From: an uncultured Agathobacter sp. | Lineage (GTDB): Bacteria > Bacillota > Clostridia > Lachnospirales > Lachnospiraceae | Reading direction: 5' to 3' | Assembly: GCA_934359755.1 (NCBI GenBank) | Contig: CAKRLV010000026.1 | Coordinates: 1-30,045, forward strand | Length of the DNA: 30,045 bases | Shown: positions 16,755-23,815 of the stretch, piece after piece | How positions within the stretch are numbered: position 1 is the stretch's first letter | Layout of the letters: every line of letters starts with the position of its first letter | Translations under genes and position numbers: made by a program | Notes under the pieces: generated by a model | Database searches by the model: none | What the model was told of the DNA's origin: nothing | What the model saw: only the letters and a program-made list of their open reading frames with translations

Positions 16755-16949
16755 ATGTTATTTACACCTCAGAAAAAGAGGTATGAAATTGATGCCGCCA
16801 TGCAGGAATGTTTTTAATTCGGATTTAAAAATTGTTGCGGTTCATACTGGTGGTATGTGTCATCTCCGGTTTTTGAGGTTTTTTCGAAGGAAGATGTAGA
16901 AGAAAGAATCCATCAGCTAAATCCGAGTGCGCAGGTGATTTTAATATAA
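16755..16949 (+). pseudogene. Possible remnant of a small gene, interrupted by a stop
   Basis: Most of the gap between gatB and csp (16702-17120) is explained by two terminators and this stretch. One frame reads KKRYEIDAAMQECF, hits TAA at 16815-16817, then continues in the same frame for 43 residues: FGFKNCCGSYWWYV, SPVFEVFSKEDVEERI, HQLNPSAQVILI, ending TAA at 16947-16949. The second part looks protein-like, with an amphipathic helix, but has no start codon or ribosome binding site. A gene broken by a point mutation is the likeliest reading; I do not recognise the family. Confidence 0.35.
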
Positions 16950-16980
16950 AAGAAATAGAAGCCTGTTGATATCTGTTAAG

Positions 16981-17015
16981 AAAAAAAGAATGTGCCGATG
17001 GCACATTCTTTTTTT
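16981..17015. terminator. Bidirectional terminator
   Basis: AAAAAAAGAATGTGCC (16981-16996) and GGCACATTCTTTTTTT (17000-17015) are perfect complements around a 3-base loop. It works on paper in both directions: for the minus-strand cold-shock gene, whose stop is 105 bases away, and for plus-strand transcripts reading past gatB. Confidence 0.85.
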
Positions 17016-17120
17016 AATCTTTATTCCCATAACTTATTCCCGAATGAAACTCTATAATAGATATATCATAATTACTAAGAAAAGGTACATAGAAACTTCG
17101 ATTAGTCTTAGTAGTCTGGC

Positions 17121-17324
17121 TTATTTAACTACTGTTACATTTGTGGCCTGAGGTCCCTTAGAACCATCTGTAATCTCATACTCAACTGCAGCGCCTTCTT
17201 CGAGGGATTTGAATCCTTCCATATTAAGTCCTGAGTAGTGTACGAATACATCACTTCCGTCTTCTCCAGTGATGAAGCCATAGCCTTTCTGGTTGTTAAA
17301 CCACTTTACTGTACCTTTGTTCAT
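17121..17324 (-). CDS. csp: Cold-shock protein (CspA/CspB family)
   Basis: 67-residue single OB-fold RNA chaperone that binds single-stranded RNA and DNA. RNP1 is KGYGFI and RNP2 is DVFVHYS; the start KGTVKWFNNQKG is the usual one. The start is set at MNKGT because GGAGG (17332-17336 on the plus strand) is correctly spaced from it; a TTG five codons upstream overlaps that site. Just before the ribosome binding site the leader has a short GTTGC-TTT-GCAAC hairpin. It has its own promoter at 17371-17399 and a terminator at 16981-17015, so it is a monocistronic gene. Confidence 0.96.
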   Translation of the reverse strand: MNKGTVKWFNNQKGYGFITGEDGSDVFVHYSGLNMEGFKSLEEGAAVEYEITDGSKGPQATNVTVVK

Positions 17325-17370
17325 TGTAAGTACCTCCAAAAAATATTACTGTTGCTTTGCAACTAAGATA

Positions 17371-17399
17371 AATTTAGCATAACCCATCTTAAATGTAAA
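17371..17399 (-). promoter_or_regulatory. Promoter of the cold-shock gene
   Basis: On the minus strand TTTACA (17394-17399) and TAAATT (17371-17376) are 17 bases apart, with a TG one base before the -10 box (extended -10). The predicted start leaves a leader of about 40 bases. Confidence 0.55.
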
Positions 17400-17408
17400 G
17401 CAATAAAA

Positions 17409-17912
17409 CTAAAGTTCTTCAAAGTTAATGCCGTTTTGAATGAGGAACTTTCTCGTTAATTTATCCCAGTGTTCTTCTAGCGTCTTATCAGTAGAAAAAA
17501 TATTGTAAGAGATTCCGGTTGTAAGTGTAAGAAGCTGGTTCTGGTACTTAAGATTAAGGTATACTCCTGTGATATCATTTACAGTGTATGAACTAGATGA
17601 TGCTGCCAGCGTCTTTTCAAGGTTCTCAGGTGAAAGAAGGAAAATAAATTTAAAAGAATTTGGTGTTTTCTTTCCTTTTATCAGGTCAAAACAATTCCCC
17701 CTTAAAAGAGAAAAAGGAAGTATTTTATAATTTTCGATTCCGAGTATTTCTTTTTCCTCGTCAGTATAATATCCCTTGGTGATATGACCGTCTATTATAT
17801 ACGATGCACCACTTGTGATTACCGCCTCCTGAAGAAGAAAGTGGTCAAATAATTCAGTGCGAAGAAGCTTGTTCATAAAGTCTTTAATATCTGTAAGTTC
17901 AAGTGCTATCAT
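17409..17912 (-). CDS. DUF5721 family protein
   Basis: Soluble 167-residue protein of unknown function. I recognise the pattern of DUF5721, a family seen in Lachnospiraceae: MIALELTDIKDFMNKLL at the start, HFLLQEAVITS, the central FDLIKGKKTPNSFKFIF block, GVYLNLKYQN and the C-terminal TTGISYNIFSTDKTLEEHWD. No catalytic motif or membrane segment is visible. GGAGG lies just upstream of the ATG. It is transcribed away from the aminopeptidase gene across a 97-base divergent gap and is followed by the cold-shock gene on the same strand. Confidence 0.8.
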   Translation of the reverse strand: MIALELTDIKDFMNKLLRTELFDHFLLQEAVITSGASYIIDGHITKGYYTDEEKEILGIENYKILPFSLLRGNCFDLIKGKKTPNSFKFIFLLSPENLEKTLAASSSSYTVNDITGVYLNLKYQNQLLTLTTGISYNIFSTDKTLEEHWDKLTRKFLIQNGINFEEL

Positions 17913-18009
17913 AAATCCTCCAAATTTGAAATATAATATGATTGTACTACATTTTGACTTATTGTGCTATGATGTAATAGCATGTTTGATACAAAATGGA
18001 GGAAACACA

Positions 18010-19293
18010 ATGGAACAAAAAATACTATTTGATTTATTAAAGAAAGCAGTTTCACCATATGCATGTGTGGCTGCATCTATGGAGAGATTAAAAGAAGCAG
18101 GATTTGTGGAAATAAATTACAGTGACAAGTGGAATCTTGAAAATGGTGGAAAGTATATGGTAAATCATCATGACACTACATTGTTCGCTTTTACAATAGG
18201 TGATAACTATGCTCATGAGGATATGTTAAGAATAGCAGCGGCACACACTGACTATCCATGCCTGAGAATAAAGCCTAATGCCGATTTTAAAACAGAAGCA
18301 TATGCACAGGTGAATGTTGAAGTGTATGGTGGACCAATCCTTAATACATGGTTTGACAGGCCACTTGGAGTTGCAGGAAGAATAGCGGTCAAAAGCGATA
18401 ATCCATTTAAGCCGAATACTATAATATATCAGTCCAAAAAGCCAGTCATGATTATACCGAATCTTGCAATCCATATGAATCGTGATGTGAACAAAGGTGT
18501 TGAGATAAACAATCAGACTGATCTTATGCCAGTGGTTGACATGCTGCCGGAAGAGACTAAGAGTGCAGACTATTTTCTTACATTTATAGCAGAGGAGACT
18601 GGCGTTAATAAAGAAGATATTCTTGACTTTGAGCTTAACACATTCTGCATGGAAGAACCTTCATATGTGGGTGTAAAAGATACTATGATCTCATCACCAA
18701 GGCTTGACAATCAGACATCAGTATCAGCTCTTTTATCCGCAATAATAAATGGCAAAAGAGACAATGGAATCAATATGATTGCACTTTTTGATCATGAGGA
18801 GATAGGAAGTTCAAGCAAGCAGGGTGCAGCATCTATTCTTCTGCATGATATGATTATAAGGATACTTAAGAATTTGGGGAATGATGATGACAGGATGAAC
18901 AGAGCGATGTACGATGCGATGCTTCTATCAGTAGATGTGGCACATGCGCTTCATCCAAATAAGGTAAACAAGATGGATATAACCAATCATCCGGTTATGG
19001 GAAAAGGCTTCTGTATAAAAGAGGCGTGTTCACAGTCATATGCGACAGATGCGGAGGCGATTGCAATTGCATGCCAGATATGTGATAAATACGACATACC
19101 TTTCCAGCGTTTTGTGAACAGGTCAGATATAAGAGGTGGCGGAACATTAGGTTCGATAGCATCGACACTTTTGCCAATTAAGACAGTTGATATAGGAATT
19201 CCACTTCTTTCAATGCATTCGGTTAGAGAGCTGATGGGCAGAAATGATATAGATGCACTTGAGAATTTCGTCGAAAAATATTTTGCAGAATAG
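18010..19293 (+). CDS. M18 family aspartyl aminopeptidase
   Basis: Cytoplasmic two-metal aminopeptidase of the M18 family (ApeB/DAP type), which removes N-terminal, often acidic, residues from peptides. The 427 residues match the family. Metal-binding and catalytic segments are visible: AAHTDYPCLRIKP (His, Asp), FDHEEIGS (the Glu-Glu pair), LSVDVAHALHPN (Asp) and the C-terminal PLLSMHSVRE (His). GRIAVK and SPRLDNQTSV are further family signatures. The start at 18010 follows GGAGG at 17998-18002; the frame is open upstream into the divergent gene but without a plausible start. It is probably monocistronic. No hairpin terminator is obvious after it. Confidence 0.93.
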   Translation: MEQKILFDLLKKAVSPYACVAASMERLKEAGFVEINYSDKWNLENGGKYMVNHHDTTLFAFTIGDNYAHEDMLRIAAAHTDYPCLRIKPNADFKTEAYAQVNVEVYGGPILNTWFDRPLGVAGRIAVKSDNPFKPNTIIYQSKKPVMIIPNLAIHMNRDVNKGVEINNQTDLMPVVDMLPEETKSADYFLTFIAEETGVNKEDILDFELNTFCMEEPSYVGVKDTMISSPRLDNQTSVSALLSAIINGKRDNGINMIALFDHEEIGSSSKQGAASILLHDMIIRILKNLGNDDDRMNRAMYDAMLLSVDVAHALHPNKVNKMDITNHPVMGKGFCIKEACSQSYATDAEAIAIACQICDKYDIPFQRFVNRSDIRGGGTLGSIASTLLPIKTVDIGIPLLSMHSVRELMGRNDIDALENFVEKYFAE

Positions 19294-19362
19294 TCCTAAA
19301 GCGAGCATATATTTAAACAGTATTATTTATAATAATTTAATACATATATAATGAGATATTTC

Positions 19363-19391
19363 TTGCAATTGTTGTGCTTTAATGTTAATAT
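19363..19391 (+). promoter_or_regulatory. Promoter of the DegV gene
   Basis: TTGCAA (19363-19368), 17 bases, TAATAT (19386-19391), in an AT-rich gap. The ATG of the DegV gene is 55 bases downstream. Confidence 0.4.
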
Positions 19392-19446
19392 GACGTAGTA
19401 TTAAATACTAGATAGAAAAGTAATAGTTACTTCAGAAGGTGATTGT

Positions 19447-20286
19447 ATGTACAAAATTGTAATCGATAGTTGTGGAGAATTATCAGAAGAACTTAAGAAG
19501 GATGGACATTTTTGCAATGTGCCACTTGAACTTGATGTTGATGGTTATCGGATTGTAGATGATGATAGTTTTGATCAGCTGGATTTTCTAAGAAGAGTTA
19601 AGGCAAGCAGCAAGGGACCTAAGTCATCGTGCCCATCTCCAGAGAGATATATGGAAGCTTTCAAGGGCGAGGCAGAGAATGTATATGTTGTTACATTATC
19701 AGGGCAGTTAAGCGGCTCATACAACAGTGCATTACTTGCTAAGAATTTGTATGAAGAAGAATATGGCAGTGACAAGAATATATACATTTTTAACTCGAAG
19801 TCAGCATCAATCGGGGAGACGATTATCGGACTTAAGGTACAGGAGTGTGAAGAAGCAGGATTGTCATTTGATGAAGTGGTAGCGAAGACAGAAGAATATA
19901 TTTCATCGATGAACACATTTTTTGTACTTGAGAGTCTTGAGACTTTAAGGAAAGCTGGCAGACTAAGCAATATCAAGGCATTTGTTGCCAATACACTTAA
20001 TATTAAGCCGGTTATGGGCTCTACCAAAGAAGGCTCGATACAGCAGCTTGGCCAGGCTAGAGGAATGAAGAAGGCTTTAAGCAAGATGGTAGAAGATGTA
20101 ATTAAAATGACACCAGATGCTAAGGACAGGGTTCTTGCCATTTCGCACTGCAATTGTAAGGAGAGAGCAGAATATGTCAAAGAACAGATTCTTAAGCTGG
20201 CTAAATTTAAGGACGTAATAGTTGTAGATACAGCTGGAATATCAAGTATGTATGCTAATGATGGCGGTGTCATAATAGCAGTATAA
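19447..20286 (+). CDS. DegV family fatty-acid-binding protein
   Basis: 279-residue member of the DegV family, which binds a single fatty acid and in Firmicutes supplies it to the FakA kinase for phospholipid synthesis (known for FakB proteins). Seen here: the start YKIVIDSCGELSEE, CPSPERYMEAF with the conserved TSQPS-like position altered to SSCPS, VVTLSGQLSGSYNSA, the FVLESLETLRKAGRLS block and IKPVMGSTKEG. Whether it acts as a FakB cannot be decided, as no fakA is nearby. AGGTGA precedes the ATG. A strong hairpin follows. Confidence 0.92.
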   Translation: MYKIVIDSCGELSEELKKDGHFCNVPLELDVDGYRIVDDDSFDQLDFLRRVKASSKGPKSSCPSPERYMEAFKGEAENVYVVTLSGQLSGSYNSALLAKNLYEEEYGSDKNIYIFNSKSASIGETIIGLKVQECEEAGLSFDEVVAKTEEYISSMNTFFVLESLETLRKAGRLSNIKAFVANTLNIKPVMGSTKEGSIQQLGQARGMKKALSKMVEDVIKMTPDAKDRVLAISHCNCKERAEYVKEQILKLAKFKDVIVVDTAGISSMYANDGGVIIAV

Positions 20287-20302
20287 GAAGAAAAGATATA
20301 CG

Positions 20303-20334
20303 AAGAAAAGCTTTCCGAAAGGAAAGCTTTTCTT
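20303..20334 (+). terminator. Terminator after the DegV gene
   Basis: AAGAAAAGCTTTCC (20303-20316) pairs perfectly with GGAAAGCTTTTCTT (20321-20334) around a GAAA tetraloop. The T run is partly inside the stem, so efficiency is uncertain. Its 3' end touches the -35 box of the next promoter. Confidence 0.65.
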
Positions 20335-20360
20335 GATTTATATGGGATTATTAATATAAT
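20333..20360 (+). promoter_or_regulatory. Promoter of folC, placed for a leaderless transcript
   Basis: TTGATT (20333-20338), 16 bases, consensus TATAAT (20355-20360). Only 7 bases separate the -10 box from the folC ATG at 20368, so transcription would begin at or next to the start codon. Confidence 0.55.
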
Positions 20361-20367
20361 AGAAAAT

Positions 20368-21603
20368 ATGAGCAGATATAATTACGAACAAATAATAGAC
20401 AGGATAGAAAATACACGAAGATTTGGGAATAAGACAGGCGTTGAGATAACAGCAGATATGATGAGAAAGCTTGGAAATATTCATACAGAAATCCCCTTTA
20501 TCCATGTTGCTGGAACTAATGGCAAAGGATCTGTGTGCGCCTTTATTGGAAGCATTTTGAAAGAAGCAGGTCTTAAGGTGGGAGTGTTTACATCACCGCA
20601 TCTTGTTCATTTTGAAGAGCGTATTGCAGTGGATGGAAAGCAGATCTCTAAGGAGGATGTGACAAGAATCGGGAACATTATTCTTACAACAGATTTTGAG
20701 GTAGAACCTACTTATTTTGATTACTGCCTGGCAATTGCGATAGTATATTTTGTGGAGACAAAATGTGACATCATGGTGATAGAGACAGGTCTTGGAGGAA
20801 GACTTGACTCGACGAATGCTCTCGGTGTGCCACTTGTTTCTGTAATTACCAAAATCGGATACGACCATATGGCTATATTGGGAGACAAGCTTGATATGAT
20901 TGCCGCAGAAAAGGCTGGCATCATCAAAAATGGAAGTTATGTGGTGATAGAACAACAGGAAGAAGAAGCAAAGGAAGTTATGTGTCAGAGACTGATTGAT
21001 GAACAGATAAAGGATTATCATTTTGTGGATTCTGATGATATCAGCTATACCAGAACGGTTGGGATAAGTCTTCTTGGAGTTCATCAGTATGAAAATGCAG
21101 CAGCTGCGATGAAAGCCGCAGAATATACTCTTGGCAGATTCGGATGTGAACCGTCGAAGATTAGAAATTCAATAGAGAATGGCCTTAGAAAAGCAAGATG
21201 GCATGGAAGAATGGAACTGATTTCGCTTGAACCATTTGTCATGGTAGATGGAGCGCACAATGGACATGGCGTTGATGCTCTAAAGAACAGTCTTATGATG
21301 CTCTATCCGAATGAGAAGTTTGATTTTTATTTTGCAGTCATGGCGGACAAAGATTACCCGAAGATGATAGAAGAAATAGTTCCTTTAGCAGCAAGTTTTA
21401 CAACCGTTACGCTGGAGAATGAAAGGGCTGCCCAGGCGGGGGAACTTGCGCAGTGCATCCGTGCAAAAGGAGTAGAAGTAAAGGCAATATCAGATGTAGA
21501 CGATCTTATCCGTATGCTAAGAGCTGGATACGAGAGAAAGAACATAGTCTTTGGTTCGCTTTATTTTGTTGGGGAAGTGATACAGAAATGGTATAAGTTA
21601 TAA
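20368..21603 (+). CDS. folC: Folylpolyglutamate synthase / dihydrofolate synthase
   Basis: ATP-dependent ligase adding glutamate to dihydropteroate or folate. The 411 residues match the Mur-ligase-like family. The P-loop is AGTNGKGSVCAF; SPHLVHFEERI, the second-domain TGLGGRLDSTN and GYDHMAILG, ARWHGRMEL and MVDGAHNGHG are FolC signatures. The ATG at 20368 fits the usual family N-terminus (YNYEQIIDRIENTRRFG) but has no Shine-Dalgarno sequence before it; a TATAAT box lies there instead. It therefore may be translated from a leaderless message. It is flanked by the DegV terminator and by the promoter of ilvE. Confidence 0.93.
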   Translation: MSRYNYEQIIDRIENTRRFGNKTGVEITADMMRKLGNIHTEIPFIHVAGTNGKGSVCAFIGSILKEAGLKVGVFTSPHLVHFEERIAVDGKQISKEDVTRIGNIILTTDFEVEPTYFDYCLAIAIVYFVETKCDIMVIETGLGGRLDSTNALGVPLVSVITKIGYDHMAILGDKLDMIAAEKAGIIKNGSYVVIEQQEEEAKEVMCQRLIDEQIKDYHFVDSDDISYTRTVGISLLGVHQYENAAAAMKAAEYTLGRFGCEPSKIRNSIENGLRKARWHGRMELISLEPFVMVDGAHNGHGVDALKNSLMMLYPNEKFDFYFAVMADKDYPKMIEEIVPLAASFTTVTLENERAAQAGELAQCIRAKGVEVKAISDVDDLIRMLRAGYERKNIVFGSLYFVGEVIQKWYKL

Positions 21604-21643
21604 CAAATATAATTAATTATAATAGGAAATTATAGTAGGCGTA

Positions 21644-21672
21644 TGGACAAAAGCCAATTATTGTACTAGAAT
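21644..21672 (+). promoter_or_regulatory. Promoter of ilvE
   Basis: TGGACA (21644-21649), 17 bases, TAGAAT (21667-21672). The predicted leader is about 25 bases and carries GGAGG at 21689-21693. No T-box or other leader structure is seen here. Confidence 0.55.
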
Positions 21673-21701
21673 TAGTGTCAGTTGAAACGGAGGCGAATAA
21701 A

Positions 21702-22727
21702 ATGGAAAAGAAGAATATTGATTGGGCAAATCTAGGATTTGGCTACCAGGTAGCTGATTACAGATATGTATCTTATTACAAAGATGGAAAATGGGACGAT
21801 GGAGCAATCGTCACAGATGAGAATATTACACTCAATGAGTGTGCATGTGTTTTCCAGTATGCTCAGACAGTTTTCGAGGGATTAAAAGCTTATACTACAG
21901 AGGATGGACATATTGTATGTTTCAGGCCTGATCTGAATGCAGCACGTCTTAAGAGCTCAGCAGAGAGACTTGAGATGCCAGTATTTCCAGAGGACCGTTT
22001 TATAAAGGCTGTAGAGGAAGTTGTTAAGGCAAACGCTGCATGGGTACCACCATTTGGTTCAGGTGCTACACTTTACATCAGACCATATATGATGGGAATT
22101 AACCCTGTAATCGGTGTTAAGCCAGCAGATGAATATATGTTTAGAATCCTTGTTACACCAGTTGGACCATACTTCAAGGGCGGCGCTAAGCCAATTACAA
22201 TCAGAGTATCTGATTTTGACCGAGCAGCTCCAAATGGTACAGGACATATCAAGGCAGGACTTAATTATGCTATGAGTTTACATGCAATTGTAGACGCACA
22301 TAAGCAGGGATATGATGAGAATATGTATCTTGATCCAGCTACAAGAACATACATCGAAGAGACAGGTGGAGCAAACTTCATCTTCATCACTAAGGATGGA
22401 AAGCTTGTTACTCCTAAGTCAGATAGTATCCTTCCATCAATCACACGTCGTTCTCTCATGGTAGTTGCAGAGAAGTACTTAGGTATGGAAGTTGAGCACA
22501 GAAAGGTTAAATTCTCAGAACTTGCTGATTTTGCTGAGGCAGGACTTTGCGGAACTGCAGCAGTTATTTCACCAGTTGGAAAAATCGTAGATCATGGCAA
22601 GGAAATCTGCATACCAAGTGGTATGGAAGAGATGGGACCTGTTACTAAGAAATTATATGATACATTGACAGGAATCCAGATGGGCGAGATTGAAGCACCA
22701 GAAGGATGGGTTGACCAGATTCTTTAA
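21702..22727 (+). CDS. ilvE: Branched-chain amino acid aminotransferase
   Basis: PLP-dependent fold-type IV transaminase for the last step of Val, Leu and Ile synthesis and the first of their breakdown. The 341 residues are full length for the longer eukaryal-like BCAT form. The catalytic Lys is Lys184 in GHIKAGLNYAMSL; other family blocks are FQYAQTVFEGLKAY, SGATLYIRPYM, YIEETGGANFIFI and the C-terminal GTAAVISPVG. The start is set at 21702 because GGAGG (21689-21693) is correctly placed; a GTG nine codons upstream overlaps the promoter. It stands alone with its own promoter and terminator. Confidence 0.95.
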   Translation: MEKKNIDWANLGFGYQVADYRYVSYYKDGKWDDGAIVTDENITLNECACVFQYAQTVFEGLKAYTTEDGHIVCFRPDLNAARLKSSAERLEMPVFPEDRFIKAVEEVVKANAAWVPPFGSGATLYIRPYMMGINPVIGVKPADEYMFRILVTPVGPYFKGGAKPITIRVSDFDRAAPNGTGHIKAGLNYAMSLHAIVDAHKQGYDENMYLDPATRTYIEETGGANFIFITKDGKLVTPKSDSILPSITRRSLMVVAEKYLGMEVEHRKVKFSELADFAEAGLCGTAAVISPVGKIVDHGKEICIPSGMEEMGPVTKKLYDTLTGIQMGEIEAPEGWVDQIL

Positions 22728-22734
22728 TTTTAAT

Positions 22735-22773
22735 AAAACTAAGGGTTGCGTAAGCAGCCCTTTTTTTAGTTTT
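22735..22773 (+). terminator. Terminator after ilvE
   Basis: AAGGGTTGC-GTAA-GCAGCCCTT with one G-T pair, followed by seven T. Flanking AAAACT and AGTTTT extend the symmetry. Confidence 0.88.
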
Positions 22774-22814
22774 GCGCTAGGCATGATATTTTCTTTGTGG
22801 TATTATATGATTAA

Positions 22815-23014
22815 AGGGTCAAAAGGTATCATCGATGCATGCTTGCATGCAATTCGATGTATACCTTAGTGACCCGCACTACACCGAGAAAGTAGCAATT
22901 TGCTGCGGAAACGTAGGAAATTAGCGGATTTCGAGGTGTAGTCAGATTACGGGAATGCGTAGCATGTAGTAATCTGACTAATCATAAATGAGGGGCAAAA
23001 TACCTTTTGACCCT
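22815..23014. repeat. 200-bp intergenic element with 15-bp terminal inverted repeats and three hairpins
   Basis: AGGGTCAAAAGGTAT (22815-22829) and its exact complement ATACCTTTTGACCCT (23000-23014) bound a 200-bp non-coding block. Inside are three stems. The first, 22816-22875, folds on itself with TGCATGC at the tip and TGACCC at the base. The second starts CTACACC (22879-22885) and closes with GGTGTAG (22935-22941). The third is TAGTCAGATTAC with GTAATCTGACTA (22939-22950, 22969-22980). The left terminal arm can pair either with the local TATACCTTAGTGACCC or with the distant right arm. No ORF fits in it. It accounts for most of the gap between ilvE and the amidase. It may be a miniature mobile element or a structured RNA. 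Confidence 0.8.
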
Positions 23015-23083
23015 CATATCATTATATCAGTATGAGTTAAAAGGCTCTTGATTAAAGAATGATACATAAGAGGATTTATATAG

Positions 23084-23815
23084 ATGGATGAACGTGAGAA
23101 AAGAGCCAGAGCCAGGATTGAAAGCAGGAAGAAAGCGCGCAATAAGCAGCTTGCTATGCATATATTATGCTGTGTTGGGGCAGTATTGATTTTGCTTGGA
23201 ACTATATTTTTTATTGTAAGGAATACGAAGTCTAAGGACAGAAGTGTGGAGGCGGATGTAGAAGCATCTAATCTCAAATACATAAGTGAGCAGCCAGAAC
23301 TTGACGTGCAGCTTCTGACGGTCAATGAATACTCAAGACCGGGGATAGCTCTTGATAAGGTTAATGGAATTGTAGTCCATTACACAGCAAATCCGGGGAC
23401 GTCTGCTATGCAGAACCGTGATTATTTTGAGGGGCTCGCTACAAGTCATGAGACACATGCAAGCAGCCATTTTGTAATCGGACTAGAAGGTGAGATAGTT
23501 CAGTGTATACCTTGCAGCGAAATCGCATATGCGTCCAATGACAGGAACAGCGATACTATTGCCATAGAGTGCTGCATAGAGGGTGAAGATGGCAGATTTA
23601 ACGATGCGACGTATCAATCGCTGGTAAAGCTGGTTGCATGGCTTATGGGACGATATGAACTGACATCAGATGATGTAATCAGGCATTATGATGTAACTGG
23701 TAAGGTGTGTCCTAAGTACTTCGTGGACAACCCGGATGCATGGACAGAATTTAAGAAGGATGTACTTCAATATATAGATAAGAATGGTGTGAACAAGGAG
23801 GATAGCAGTCTTTGA
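23084..23815 (+). CDS. Membrane-anchored N-acetylmuramoyl-L-alanine amidase (amidase_2)
   Basis: Zinc amidase that cuts the bond between MurNAc and the stem peptide of peptidoglycan. Of 243 residues, 1-22 are strongly basic and probably cytoplasmic; 24-46 form one membrane helix (MHILCCVGAVLILLGTIFFI) with no cleavage site, so the enzyme is anchored facing outward. The amidase_2/PGRP domain follows. Zinc ligands are His99 in VVHYTANPG, His201 in RHYDVTGK and Cys209 in VCPKYF; the 8-residue gap of the last two equals that in T7 lysozyme. AGAGGA lies before the ATG. The stop overlaps the TTG start of the next gene, so the two are translationally coupled. Confidence 0.92.
   Translation: MDEREKRARARIESRKKARNKQLAMHILCCVGAVLILLGTIFFIVRNTKSKDRSVEADVEASNLKYISEQPELDVQLLTVNEYSRPGIALDKVNGIVVHYTANPGTSAMQNRDYFEGLATSHETHASSHFVIGLEGEIVQCIPCSEIAYASNDRNSDTIAIECCIEGEDGRFNDATYQSLVKLVAWLMGRYELTSDDVIRHYDVTGKVCPKYFVDNPDAWTEFKKDVLQYIDKNGVNKEDSSL

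Noticed and set aside
17954..17980. TTGACT ... TAATAG as promoter of the aminopeptidase gene
   Set aside because: The spacing is 15 bases and other pairings fit equally badly, so no promoter was called in the divergent gap.
19575..20273. 232-codon open frame on the minus strand
   Set aside because: It is fully antisense to the DegV gene, has no ribosome binding site and gives a low-complexity Ser/Leu-rich translation typical of the shadow of a real gene.
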